A DNA stretch of 50,436 nt, from assembly GCA_024741835.1 (NCBI GenBank), contig JAENRP010000275.1, forward strand, positions 1 through 50,436, in the 5' to 3' direction. Made by a program: the position numbers and the translations under genes. The notes beneath the pieces were generated by a model, which was not told the DNA's origin, made no database searches, and worked only from the letters and a program-made list of their open reading frames with translations. Of this stretch, positions 1-10,818 are shown one piece after another (position 1 is the stretch's first letter; every line of letters starts with the position of its first letter). Origin of the DNA: Diplocarpon mali. Its lineage: Eukaryota > Ascomycota > Leotiomycetes > Helotiales > Drepanopezizaceae.

Positions 1-40
1 ATAGTAGTAAGGGCTACTACTTTTATTATTTAAGATATAT
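1..40 (+). mobile_element. 3' internal end of an upstream gypsy element, with hairpin
   Basis: These bases match the reverse complement of 11420-11460, the stretch just inside the 3' LTR of the minus-strand gypsy. They hold an inverted repeat (7-bp arms at 3-9 and 15-21). They are therefore the last internal bases of a plus-strand gypsy copy whose body lies outside the window. Confidence 0.75.
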
Positions 41-286
41 ATAAAGACCTAAGATAAATAGGTCTTATAATATATATTATATAATTGGCGCAAAATAGTA
101 GGAGGATAAAAGGGCCATCTTCTATATATAGAGATAAGTGCGTATTACTATAAGTATTAAATATACCCTATACTTAGGACTTGTTCCCAATATCTTATCT
201 AAAAGAGCCCGCTTATGGTACTTCCTCCTCTTGTTTTTAGGTCTTCCCTTAGGCCTATTCTTATATTGTCTCCCCTCTGTTTTATA
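41..286 (+). repeat. Gypsy LTR (3' LTR of upstream plus-strand copy)
   Basis: One of four copies of a 244-246 bp LTR; the others are at 11175-11419 (-), 26688-26932 (-) and 35171-35414 (+). It starts with a RIP-altered TG (ATAAAGACC here, ATGGAGACC in the least mutated copy) and ends TTTTATA. It contains the AGACCT...AGGTCT inverted repeat near its start and a TATA-like GGATAAAAGG near 113-122. Copia-2 sequence starts directly after it at 287, so this gypsy inserted into the copia-2 integrase region and cut off its 5' part. Confidence 0.85.
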
Positions 287-296
287 GTATTATAGT

Positions 297-1395
297 AAGA
301 GTAAGGGAAATATGCTAATACTACTAACTCTACGCTAATGCCCTTTATAGATTCCGATTTAAGCTATAAGATAATATCGACTTTAATTATACTATATATA
401 TTAATATTACTTAGTTCGGTAGAAGGAATGCCCTTTATATAATTGATAAAGCGATAGGATTTAAAGCTGCAAGGTTCTTATAAAAAGGAATAGGAGCATA
501 TTCGGCCGACGCAGTATTTTAAGCCTTTAAATTAGCTTAGCTAGATATATATATTAGACCTCTTGATTTTATAATATATAACTATAGTATTAACTTTAAC
601 TTAGCAGAGTTTAGAAGCTCTTTAAGATCTATAGGAATAACCCTTAAGCTAGTTCCTATAAAGGCGCACTACTCTATTAGTAAGGTCGAATAGTATTATT
701 ACCCTTTAAGATATGCCTTTAAGATAATAATAGCTAAATACCCCTGATTAAGCGATAATAAGAGGCTGCAAATAGCTATTAAAGCAATTAATAATATAAT
801 AAGGCCTAATAAGATAATTCCTACCCTGCTCGTTTTTAAGGCATATCTAAGGCTGATTAAACTAGATCTACTAAATCTATTAGTAGAATAGAGGATAGTA
901 ATAATTAAAAAGGCTATAAAGGAAGTTAAGAAGATTTATACTACTCGCAAGGTCAATAACGCTTTAGGTATAAGAAATAGCCCTAGAACCACTTATATGT
1001 ACGATTTAAGGCTAAAAGACCTGGTATTAGTATATTAAGAAAAGGGAGGATAAATAGGCCTATTCGAGTTCTTAGGCTTAAAGAACGAAACCTATATAGT
1101 TAATATCGATAGTAGAACAAAGTACTTTAGGTTGATAAGCATATACCTATTTAAAATCGATAATAAAGAAAACTGCTTAAAGGAAATTAAAGGAACTGAA
1201 CTTAAGGATCGAACGACTATTAAAAGGGAGTAGAACGCAACTGATATTAATAAAGAAGTAGAGCCCTCTTGCTTAATTAAGCTGCAACTTAATAGCTGCA
1301 AGCAATCGCTAAGAGTAAAGGTTCCTTTTATTAAGCCTATTTCCGGCCTTCTTACAATCGATAATAACTATAATAATAAGATATAGATATCCTTT
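297..1395 (+). pseudogene. Copia-2 copy A integrase fragment
   Basis: This is the integrase catalytic region of a fungal Ty1/copia polyprotein, which would insert element cDNA in the nucleus. Conceptual translation follows copy B (from 30970): a stretch reading like FNYTIYINIT, then a region equivalent to IIDDAGTNF in which the acidic residue has become Asn, then AHYSISKVEWYYRPL, the usual surroundings of the catalytic Glu. A conserved PTLLVFKAYLR segment follows. In-frame TAG and TAA codons interrupt it throughout, as RIP predicts. The upstream gypsy LTR removed the N-terminal zinc-binding part, and copia-3 interrupts the reading frame at 1395/1396. It is a dead fragment; the family assignment is firm, exact ends are not. 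Confidence 0.75.
1391..1395 (+). repeat. Target site duplication, left (ccttt) of copia-3
   Basis: CCTTT here and at 8627-8631 brackets copia-3. The uninterrupted site is preserved in copia-2 copy B near 32051-32055, where the sequence runs straight from ATATAGATATCCTTT into AGAGC. Confidence 0.9.
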
Positions 1396-1567
1396 TATTG
1401 CGCCATAAGGAGCCTCAGGCGCTGAGGCCTCTGAGGACTGGCTTATGTAATATACCTCTAAAGTGGCCATAAAGCACTTCTATAAAAGGAGCTCAGATAT
1501 ATAATTAGAGTAGAATTTTACAAGCTTCTACTACTATTAGGAATCTACCTTTAAATATAACATAATA
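1396..1567 (+). repeat. Copia-3 5' LTR (172 bp)
   Basis: Direct repeat of 8455-8626, of the same length. It starts TATTGCGCCA (TG altered to TA by RIP) and ends in TA where the 3' copy still has CA. A palindromic GC-rich stretch, GCCTCAGGCGCTGAGGC, lies at about 1408-1424. A TATA-like CTATAAAAGG is at about 1481-1490. Confidence 0.9.
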
Positions 1568-1686
1568 GTTATTAGCACTATTTGCAACTCTTAAAAGCAA
1601 ACAATCAAAAATCTACTATATTTAAAGGCTTCTTAAAGAGGTTTTACTACTATTTTCATCTATTCTCCCTCGCTTATACGCGTTAT

Positions 1687-4600
1687 ATGACCAGACTCGA
1701 CGTTCTAACGCTCTTAGCCAACTAATAGAACCCATACTCCCTACTATCCTAGTCAATATAAGCGAATACTAGTAAAAAGAAGCTCAAGAGCTTAGCTCTA
1801 GTGGAGTTATACTCTAGGATAGGAAGTTATAGCGCATTTAGTACGCCAAGCTAGAGTTTCAAGCCGAATTTCTATAACTCTAGAAGTATATAGAGAAGCT
1901 AAAACAGGTTAATAACCCTAAACTATATACTATAAAGATAGGAAATCAAGCTCCGCTTTATAAGAATAAAGCTCTATACCTATTAAATCTTAAGATAGAA
2001 TTGCTATAGCTTGAAAAAATAGTAAAAGAATAGGACTAGAGAATATTATAAAGCTATTATAAGTTATACTAATAGTAGGAAGCTACCGATTAACAAACGC
2101 TAGCTCTAGCACTACCTATAAAGATAATAGCTAAAGATATAGAGCTAGAGTATAAAATAGCAGTAATGCAATACAATCTTATAATAGAAGCGTAGAAAAG
2201 GAACAAAAGCCCTTATACTTAATTATACTATTAGATTATTAAGATAATACACCTTATATTGCTTTAAGTAATGTAATATAACTGCAAGGAAGCGGGGAAA
2301 CTATTAATTCAATAGATTATAGAGCACCTGCGCAAGGAACTAGCCCCTTCTAAGGTTAGTATAATAGAGTCAATTTAAGAAGACTATAATAATAAGCTCT
2401 TTAAAACAAGGAGCAGCAAAGTAGACCTAAAGACCTAGCTTACTAGCTTTAGGAAGATCTATTAAAAAGCTCGAACGTATAGAATCCCAAAGGTTTAAAG
2501 CTCTTTTACAATTATAAAGTTTCTATAATCAGTTTACCGCTAGGCTTTTACTTAATCTTAGCAGACTTAGGCAAAGCTTATTAAAGATAATAAGCTAAGT
2601 CTAAAGTATAAAAAAGATATAGTCTATTATATTAATTAGTTCTTAAGCTTAATAGAGCAAAGCCTCGTAAGCTCCTTATCAAAGGCAACCCTTAGAGTAT
2701 ATACCTTGCTTAAAGGAGTAGGCGATTATACTAATCTAAAAGCATTAAGTAAAGGCAAGGCTAAGAAGACTCTTAAAGGGAGTATTAAAAAGTGCCCTTG
2801 CCCTTAGGTTAAAAATCACTTTTAAAACCTAAAGGAGTATAATAGGCTGAAATACGCCTTAACTAGCGCTAAGGAAGGTACGCTTTAAAACCTCCTTAGC
2901 TATAATAAGGTTAAAAGAACGTATGAAAACCTTGCTTCCTTAGAATGGAGAAAGCTCTAAGCTAAGCTCTCTTATATTAAACAAGCTCCTATAAATCAAT
3001 TTAAGGAAAGAATATCTACTAAAGCTTTAAAGAGTAGCAAATCTAAGATTATAGCCGCCCTTTTAGATCTAACTCTCTTTAAAGACTTTACCTTAGGAAT
3101 ATACTCTACCCTTAAAGCTCCTTACGCTCTCTTAAACATAACCCTACTTAATAACTGCACTGCGATATACCTTATTAATTAAAAGGAGCTTTTAATTCTT
3201 AAATCATCAAAAATCGCATATCCCTAGGACTATATAAAGGCAAGGAGCTTAAGTCTGCTAATAAAAGAGAGGGGTATATATTTAATAAAAGGGGTTCTCG
3301 CTAATAGAAGAGACTTAAAGCTTAGGAATATAGCACTTATAAATAGGTTCAATATTAATATTATCTTAAAGCCTCTTTTAAAGAAGGCTAAGGTATAGTA
3401 TATAGGCTTAAACGCGACGCTTTAAAAGGGTATAGCAGATAATAACGTAGTTATAAAGCAGCTAAAGTATAAGTTAAATATTATAATATTTGAATATAAG
3501 CCTATTAACTTTTATAATACTTCCAACTTGCTATACTATACTTAACCAACCTACTTAGCTTTCCCTACTTTACAACAGCGTCTGCAAAGCTAATATAAAC
3601 CCCTAAGGAGCAGCGTATTCCTAAGAGCTAGGAACGATTCGGCAGATATTTAGCACCTTTAATCAAGCTATCTAAAAGCTAAGGCACTTAAGAAGCTTAT
3701 ATTAAACGCAAAAGGGGTAAAGATTAAGGGGAAGCTATAAATCAATTATAAAGCTTGCGCTTAAGCAAAAGCTAAGCAAAAGCCTTTTAAAAGAGAGTCA
3801 GATTTTAAGGCTCTAAGACCGTTCTTTAAGTGCTCTTAAGACCTATTTAACTATAGCATATCAAGCCTCTCCTTAGAAAGCTGGCTTCTCTTAATTAAGG
3901 ATAAATTTAATAGGAAGTTATTTAAATATACTCTACTCTATAAGTCCCTAATGCTAGTTTTAAAAGCTCTTCAATCTTTTAAAGTATAAGTAAAGCGCCG
4001 TTACTACCTCTTCCTATATATTTTAAAGAGTAATAATAATACTTTAGTATTCCTCTTATAAGAAGCATCGAAATATAAAGAGTAGTGCAAAGCTAAAGGC
4101 ATAGAGGTAGAAGTCACTCTATCCTATACTTATAAACCAAATAGAGCTTTTAAGAAAGTAGGAGTAGAGATTATTAAAAAGGCACTTACTATACTAATCT
4201 CTACTAACCTTTTAAAGTACCTATGGCCTAAAGCCATATTAGTAGTAATATACCTTTATAATATCGGCCTATTAAAGCGCAAGAGATAGAAGAGTCTAAA
4301 TAAGGTGCTTTAGCTTTAGTTTAGATAATACTTTAAGTAGTATGATCCGCAGATTACTATAAAGCTTACTACCGATTTAAGACTAAAATAAAGGGGTATA
4401 AAAGCGTATAAAGCGCGCGCGTACCTATTAGCAAAGGAAAGGGAAGCTTTAAAGAATAAGAGAGCTTTTAAAACTATACTATAAGGGTATATTAGATACC
4501 TAGTTAGTTACTATACTACTAATATATATAGGATTTAAGTGCTTAAGCTTTAAAAGGTTATAATCTCTTAAAACGTCAAGTTCGATAAGTCTAAATTCTA

Positions 4601-7190
4601 CTCTAAGGAGTACGAAAAGGTAGCTGGCCACTTGCTTTTAATTATTAAAGAGATTATACAAATGATTAAAGAGGAGGAGGAGGAAGCTTAAAACGCTAAG
4701 TTAATTATCGAGAATATAAAAGGAGCTTTAGATAAGTAGCCTGCAGATAACCTAATAAGGGGTAAGCCTATTAATCTTTTACTAATAGAAGCTCTAAGCT
4801 CAGATCTATTAAGGGCTATCGTCCCTTATAAGGCTACTTATAGCATTTCTACTCTAGCTACTTAAGAGCAGCTGCCTAGTAGCAAAGGGTTAGACACTTT
4901 AAGACAACTATTAATAGTTAGAAGGAGTATCGAAAGCGATATTATAAATGCTAGTTCCACTAGGAAGCGTAATACTAGGCCTTTAATTGCTATATAGATT
5001 AAGCAATCGCAAGGGCAGGAGCAGGCCCCTTAATTATTAAAAGCTTTACTATAGGCAATTAATAAAGAAGCACGCCAGCTCTTACTAGAAGCACCGATCG
5101 ATTAAAAGCTATATTAGGATATAGAAGCTCTTAAGGATAATACTAAAGGAAGGAGTTCTTTAAAACTAATAAAAGCTTAGCCTAAAGTACTTAATATAAA
5201 GGCCTTTTGAAAACGTAAAAAGCCTAATAAGGAGTAGGAAATAGTACCTATACTACTCTATAGGTCGAAAAGGAGAAGAGGAAGTAGGAATGCCATATAT
5301 GCAATATATGTCAAGGATCTTCTACTAGCCCTTAAAGAACTTAAAATATATTAATTAGAGTAGGTAAATAGCTTTATATCGACTTTCTAGCTAAGTCAAG
5401 AGCCTGCGAGAACTAATAAAGAAGAGTATAAAGTAGTATACTATATTATTACTATAGCAACTTAATCTAAAAGCTCTAAAGGAAACTCTACCTTTCCAAT
5501 TCTACCTTAAGATAAGCTTCCTAAAGCGCTAACTCATTAGAAAGAGCTTGCAAATCACCCTTTTAAAGAGCAATTTAAAGAGGGAGCTAGAACTAAGATC
5601 AGGAACCTAGAAGCGCGCAATTGCTAAAGAGTGATTAATAGAAGCAAGGCTACTATAAGGCCTATACTACTAAAGTAGGTCTTTAACTATAAGCTAAGCT
5701 CCTCTAAGGAGATTAGCCGCTTTAGGTCAAGAATAGTAGTAAAGGGAGATCTTTAAGAGGAAGCTTCTATTTTCTCTACTTATGCTATAACGCTTGTATT
5801 AAGATCTTTTAAGATTATAATAGCGATAGCCGCTAAATTCGATATAGAACTCTAATAGTTCGATATTATTAATGCCTTTATAAATGCTAAGAGAGACCCT
5901 TAAAGCGCGCTAGTTATTTACTTCTTATTAAATAATTAAAAGTAAAAAGATAAGGTAGTAGAGCTCGATTGCGCCTTATATAGCCTTCGAGACTCCTTAG
6001 CGCTCTAGTACAAGGATTTTACTAGTACTTTAAAGTCTTTAAAGCTTACCCCTCTTAATAAGGAGCCTTATATATTCATTAATAAGGATAGGACTGTATT
6101 TATAGCCTTCTATATTAATAATATATAAGTAATATACTACTCCTTCTATATAAAAGAAGCTTAGAAGATTATAAAAGGACTGCGCGAAGCATATAAATTA
6201 ATAGCTATAGGAGATATTAAGTGGTTCTTAAGGGTAAAAGTCTCTTAAGATAGGAAGCAAGGTATAATTACTCTACTCTATAACGCTTATATTAAGAAGA
6301 TAGTAAAGAGGCTCAACCTTAATATAGGGCGTTTCCTTAATATACTACTCTCCTACTTCAAACTTAAAAAGAACTATAATACAGCTCCCTACTCAAGAAT
6401 CAAGGAGTTCTAAGAAAAAATAGGCTTTACCTTATATATAGCTATTATACTGCACTTAGATATAGCTTTTATAATCGCCTAGCTATCTTATTTCTATATA
6501 AACCTAAGCTTTAAATACCTTAAAGCTATTAATTAGATAATTCGCTACCTTTTTAATATATACTTCCTAGGAATCACTTATAGTCGATTTAGTAGATCAA
6601 ATAACCTAATAGTATTATTAGATACTTCTTTTGCAAATGATCCAAAGATAAGGCGCTCCTCTTACGGTTTTATTATATTCCTATTTAAAGGAGCAATCGT
6701 TTAAAAGGCCTTAAAGCAACTAATAGTTACTACTTCTACTATAGAGGCTAAGCTCCTAAGAGTAGCGCATATAGCAAAGGAGATAATAGCTTTAAGGAGG
6801 CTCTTTAAGGAAATAGAGCTTAAGGTAAAAGCTTTATAATCCATATTTTATAATAATTAATAAATAATATAGCTTATTATAAGAGACTCTTAAAGGATTT
6901 CTATAAAGCTCTAACATATTAATATATATAATATATAGCTATAATAGGAGCATTAAAAAGAGAGCTTTCAAGTGGCCTATCTCCCTACTAAGGATATACA
7001 TATAGATAGACTTATTAAAAACCTTCCTTAATAAAAGTTCAAGAGCTTTATTAAGCTTTTAAACCTCTAAAACGCAAGAGGTCTAGTTAAAAAGCTAGCA
7101 TTTTAAATACTCTATAAACCTTTCATATCTCCTTTATAATAGCAAGTAAGAAGGAAGCGTAAGATAGGGTTCAATTTTCCTTATACTAAT
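1687..7190 (+). pseudogene. Copia-3 gag-pol polyprotein (RIP-degraded)
   Basis: Gag-protease-integrase-RT-RNase H polyprotein, mostly in one frame. Gag covers about 1740-3000, with a candidate ATG at 1687 in a different frame, and a Cys-rich KCPCP...H segment near 2793. A protease-like LLNNCTAI lies at 3144 (active-site Asp changed to Asn). The integrase ends with GIEVEV...YTYKPNRAFKKVGVEII near 4100-4175, where the catalytic Glu is changed to Lys. RT starts near 5560; it shows ALYSLRDSLALQYKDF near 5970 and FYINNI at 6108, the mutated YVDDI box. RNase H covers about 6620-6960, followed by AYLPTKD near 6980. Many TAA/TAG codons interrupt it. Integrase preceding RT defines Ty1/copia. Not functional. 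Confidence 0.85.
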
Positions 7191-8454
7191 ATATAAAGAG
7201 GCTTAAAACCAATTCCCTTAGATAATCAGAACCTCTAATAGCTTTGTAAATAATATAAGGGCGCGTCCCTACTAAGAAGCAACCGACTCCTTTAGTAGCA
7301 TAGCCCTAAGAGCCGCCTAGAGAGTAACACTAGGAACAACTATAGGTACGCTACAAGCTATCGCAAGGGCAAGAGCCTTAAAAGCCTTTGCAAGGCGGGC
7401 GGTAAGGCTAAGAGGTGCTATAATCGGCGGCAGCAGGAGCTCCTGACTAATTGGTTTTAGGAAGCTATTAGCTATAGTATAAGAAAAGCTTATAATTAAT
7501 ATACCCTCTAACGATACTACCTCCTCTATCTTTCTATAGTGCGCCTTCCGAAGCTCCTCTCTTACCTTCCTCTTAGTAGTAGCAAGGCCTTAAATTGCTT
7601 ATTAATAGCAAACCACTTAAAGGGAGCTTAAGAATGTACTATAGTATTACTATTATTCTCCTTTAATAAAAATATATAATCTTCTTATGCCTTTAAGGCG
7701 CTGATAGGAAGCTCTTAGCATATATGGCCTCCCTTTATATAACGAAAGTAGCGCATTCCTACTATACTATTAAAGCATACCCTGGCCGACTTCCTAGCTA
7801 GCAAGCTCCAAATGTACCCCTTATATAGTATATTTCTTATTAGCCCCTGCTTTAGCTTATAATAGAAGGAAGGAGCTGCAGAGGGGACCGCTGGTATTTT
7901 AAAAACTATAGCCTAAGGGGTGGTAGGAAGGAGAGGGAGTGCGCTTCCTCTTAAGGGTATTATTATATCAAACGTCTTAAGCGCGTTATCATCTTCTTAC
8001 TATCTATTGCATTAAGAAGCTTTAAGCTGTATTCGGGTATAATGACTTTACTATAAGGCTATTAGCAGGAGTAAGGGAGCATAATTAGGAAGTATATAGT
8101 AGTAGCCTTAGTAAGGCGCTCCTTAGAGTTATTATTACTATTCTCCATTTTTAAAGTGATTATTTGAAGAAGTATAAGGAAGGAAAGCTTTATAAGGGAA
8201 AAAACGCATACTTTTATAAGCGCACTACCTTTATTAACTTTCCTTTATCACCTGATTTAGTTTCTATTTTATAAAGGCTTCTATTCTATAAAAGAAGCAC
8301 CTGGAACCGCGCTCCCTCTTTCATTTATTACAGCTTTATCAAGCAATTTTCATTATTCTAAAAGCTAGGAAGTATAATAAAGGAGTCTTATATACTAGAT
8401 CTAGCGCTAGTTATAGCTAAGCCTAGCTAGGAGCTGCTTCTTACCTAAGGGATA
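7191..8454 (+). other. Copia-3 3' internal region, no assignable gene
   Basis: About 1.26 kb between the end of the copia-3 RNase H frame and the 3' LTR. It includes a locally GC-richer part (7380-7450, around GGCGGGCGGTAAGG and CGGCGGCAGCAGGAGC). I find no frame with recognisable motifs. A minus-strand frame starting with ATG at 8148 is readable but has about one stop per ten codons. This could be a 3' untranslated region or a decayed extra ORF. Confidence 0.4.
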
Positions 8455-8626
8455 TATTATATTATAAGGAGCCTCAGGCGCTAAGGCCTCTAAGGACTGG
8501 CTTATATAATATACCCTTAAAGTGGCTATGGAGCACTTCTATAAAGGGAGCTCAGATATATAGTTAAAGTAGAATTTTACAAGCTTCTGCCACCACTAGG
8601 AATCCACCTCTAAATACAGCACGACA
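8455..8626 (+). repeat. Copia-3 3' LTR (172 bp)
   Basis: Direct repeat of 1396-1567. The first bases are heavily RIP-altered (TATTATATTATAAGG against TATTGCGCCATAAGG). It ends ACGACA, keeping the canonical CA terminus, and is followed directly by the CCTTT target duplication. Confidence 0.9.
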
Positions 8627-8631
8627 CCTTT
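8627..8631 (+). repeat. Target site duplication, right (ccttt) of copia-3
   Basis: Matches 1391-1395. Copia-2 copy A resumes at 8632, collinear with copy B from 32056. Confidence 0.9.
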
Positions 8632-9178
8632 AGAGTAGATAATAAGCTATATATAGCTAAATCAGAGGTATTCTTAATAGAGAAGGAGAATAGGGACTAA
8701 GAACTGTTATAGAAGCTATAGGCAAAAGGTAAGATTACTACTCCTAGACGCCCTTTTTAGCAATCTCGCCTAAAGGAGTACTAAAGGCTAATAAATAAGG
8801 GGGTATTCGTGCTAATGAATAAAAATGACCTTGCTATAAAAGGCAAGAGGATCTTTAAATCGAGAATAGTTGATAAGATAAAGGGGAAGGAGATAGATCA
8901 CCTATTCGAGAAATCACGCCTAGTTATATAGGCCTAAAACGATACCGGCAAGAAGGAGGAAGGCATAATCACTCAATCCCTAACCATCTAATAAGCAAGC
9001 TAGCAACCCCGCCGACGCTATGACAAAAGCCAATCCAAATCAGGCCCTTTAGCAGCTGGTGGATACTAATTCAATAACTATTAGAAAGGAGAGATAGGTA
9101 CAAAGGCCTATTAGGGCATAACCAGACTTGAAAAGGTCTTAAATTAATAATATTGGATTTTTGATTGCGCGCTATTAG
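8632..9178 (+). pseudogene. Copia-2 copy A RT start joined to RNase H end (internal deletion)
   Basis: Continues the copia-2 polyprotein after the nested copia-3. Up to about 8998 it matches the start of copy B's RT domain (a KGKRIFKSRIVDK-like segment). At 8999-9002 it jumps to the very end of RNase H (NPADA...KANPNQAL-like in copy B, 33630 onward). The RT catalytic core and nearly all of RNase H are missing. Both deletion ends in copy B carry GCTA, so the loss is explained by a microhomology or short-repeat event. The frame probably ends at a TAG near 9178. Non-functional. Confidence 0.75.
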
Positions 9179-9314
9179 TAATTTTCATTCTTTTATTTTT
9201 ACTACAAGATATATTCCTATACTTATTATTACTGCCTTCTTTTTTTTTCTTTTCCTTACTTACTTGCAAGTATTTGCATTTTTATCACTCAAGTAGTACT
9301 TAAGAAGGGGATTA
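9179..9314 (+). other. Copia-2 copy A 3' untranslated region with polypurine tract
   Basis: T-rich sequence homologous to 33784-33944. It ends with AAGAAGGGGATTA (about 9303-9314), a plausible polypurine tract just before the LTR start. Confidence 0.55.
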
Positions 9315-10199
9315 TAATAAAGCAGCGATTATTATATTGCTAAAGATAATAATCTACTAACGATTCCACCCCTAATAAGCACTTACCTTAAGTATTAGGA
9401 TTCCTAAGGTGCAGTTCCCTAGCCCCTTAAGGCCTAAAAGCCTTACTACTTGAAATAGCAACCAAGTTGGCCTGCTCCTTTTAAGCTTATACTTAAGTAA
9501 GAGTAGCTGCAATCTCCTTTAGATTCGGTTCATTTAGATTATTAAGATCCAGATCCTTACCTTTTAAAGAGCCTTTAAAAGGGACTTATCTACCCTTGCC
9601 CTTTTAGCAGCAGATATTATTAAAAGGAGCTTAAGAGCGACCCTTAGCTAAGCCAGATAGCCCTTTTATATATTAAAGGAAGCTAAGCACCTTAGCGCCT
9701 TAAGTTTCAAGGCGCCTAAAGGCTATATTACTGCCTTAGATAGCGCGCAATAGATCCTGCGAATAGTCAATTATTAATATCAAATGGATTTAAAGGTACT
9801 TATAGCCTACTAAGTATTCGCAAGGTCGATACTATAGTAAAAGGCATAAGCTTCGTTTAGCTAAGCTAGCTAAAGGGCATCCTAAGTCTTTAGGATTATA
9901 AAGATTTATATCTAAGTCTCTTTAGATAGGATTTAAGCCGCCTCTTAGATTATATTAATATCGCTACTAACTTAAGTATCTTAAAGAATAATATACTTAT
10001 CTTAAGCTTAGATAGGTATTTAAAACAGATATCTATTAAAGGTTATTAAAGTAAGAGGATATTAAAGGGCACTTACTAAGATATACTTTACCTACTGCGC
10101 AATATAGTAATTATACTTCTTAAAAGTAAGAGTATTAAACGCGTATATATAGCTAGTATTATTCTTATTAGCCTCCTTTTTTAATATTATACGCGTATA
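9315..10199 (+). repeat. Copia-2 3' LTR, copy A (885 bp)
   Basis: Aligns end to end with 33945-34829, also 885 bp; beyond 10199 and 34829 the two sequences are unrelated. I place the start at TAATAAAGCAGC (TGGCAAAGCAGC in copy B), right after the polypurine tract, so the left boundary is inferred. The right end reads ACGCGTATA, consistent with a RIP-altered CA terminus. No matching 5' LTR for either copy is in the window. Confidence 0.65.
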
Positions 10200-10245
10200 T
10201 TGAGATAGGTGATATAGCCATTACTCTAATGTATTATCATATGAC

Positions 10246-10265
10246 CCTACTGCTTAGTCAGTAGG
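10246..10265. repeat. Small inverted repeat (7-bp arms)
   Basis: CCTACTG at 10246-10252 and CAGTAGG at 10259-10265 with a 6-base loop, inside the presumed copia-1 LTR. Confidence 0.7.
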
Positions 10266-10513
10266 ATATTGATACGTATATAGCTATAGGGAAGAAAGGG
10301 GTAACCTTCCTTCTTTAACTTTTACTAATATATCGACTATCGACCTTTAGAAGCCTCCTTTACCTACTGCGCCGACTTACTTAAGCTTAATAGGTTATAA
10401 GCCTTAGATAGACCGATAATAGATTATTAACTTCCCTTAGAAAGCATTTGCGCTATAACTATTAGTAAGAAGTTGAACGAGACTTATAGTAAAAGGCAAG
10501 CAATCGGCGAATA

Positions 10514-10646
10514 GGAAGTATAATTCCCTATTTAGCCAACCTATATTATAAAAGGTATGATTCCTTGCTCTATAACCCTTTAGTACTATAAAAGGTATAA
10601 TTCCTTACTTTATTATATTTCATAAGAGGTATAATTCCCTGCGTTA
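10514..10646 (+). repeat. Four degenerate tandem units, period about 35-40 bp
   Basis: Units begin at 10514, 10551, 10591 and 10625 and share the core RAGGTATAATTCCYT followed by a TAT-rich tail. Units differ mainly by transitions. They lie in the presumed copia-1 LTR/leader and could be a promoter or packaging-region repeat; the role is unknown. Confidence 0.65.
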
Positions 10647-10818
10647 TAGTTTAAAAACCCTTTTCGATAAAAGGACTTCCTTCCTATTTAATACTTTTAT
10701 AATACTACTATTTAATCATTTCAACTTTTCGATAGGAGGAGTGCCCTTAACTATTTAATTTATTTGATTTTTAACGCAATTCTATTCGAAATAGTAATAG
10801 CTTCTAATTCCCATCGAA

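Larger units (their letters stand above)
1396..8626 (+). mobile_element. Ty1/copia element copia-3, full length, nested in copia-2 copy A
   Basis: A complete 7.2-kb LTR retrotransposon: two 172-bp direct LTRs (1396-1567 and 8455-8626), a 5-bp target duplication (CCTTT) and one gag-pol frame on the plus strand with integrase before RT. An empty target site exists in copia-2 copy B at about 32051-32060. The element is RIP-mutated and coding-dead. It must be younger than the copia-2 copy it interrupts. Confidence 0.9.
287..10199 (+). mobile_element. Ty1/copia element, copia-2 copy A (5'-truncated, nested, internally deleted)
   Basis: Aligns with copia-2 copy B from 30964 to 34829, with two interruptions. 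Copia-3 is inserted at 1396-8626, and about 1.2 kb of RT/RNase H present in copy B (32423-33625) is missing at 8999-9002. The 5' part (LTR, gag, protease) is absent because a gypsy LTR abuts at 286. The order integrase before RT/RNase H marks it as Ty1/copia. Differences from copy B are mostly C/T and G/A. Confidence 0.85.
10200..10818 (+). other. Copia-1 LTR/leader candidate region
   Basis: Directly follows the copia-2 LTR and precedes the copia-1 gag. It probably contains the copia-1 5' LTR: a TTGAG start near 10200 (perhaps from TGTTGAG) and TTTCAAC near 10721 would be a matching inverted terminus. This is inference, because no second copy is in the window. It holds a 7-bp-stem hairpin (10246-10265) and a fourfold degenerate repeat (10514-10646). 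Confidence 0.45.

Noticed and set aside
7200..8148. Minus-strand reading frame from ATG 8148 in copia-3
   Set aside because: About one stop per ten codons, as expected by chance in this composition, and no domain recognised; kept only as a question in the findings.
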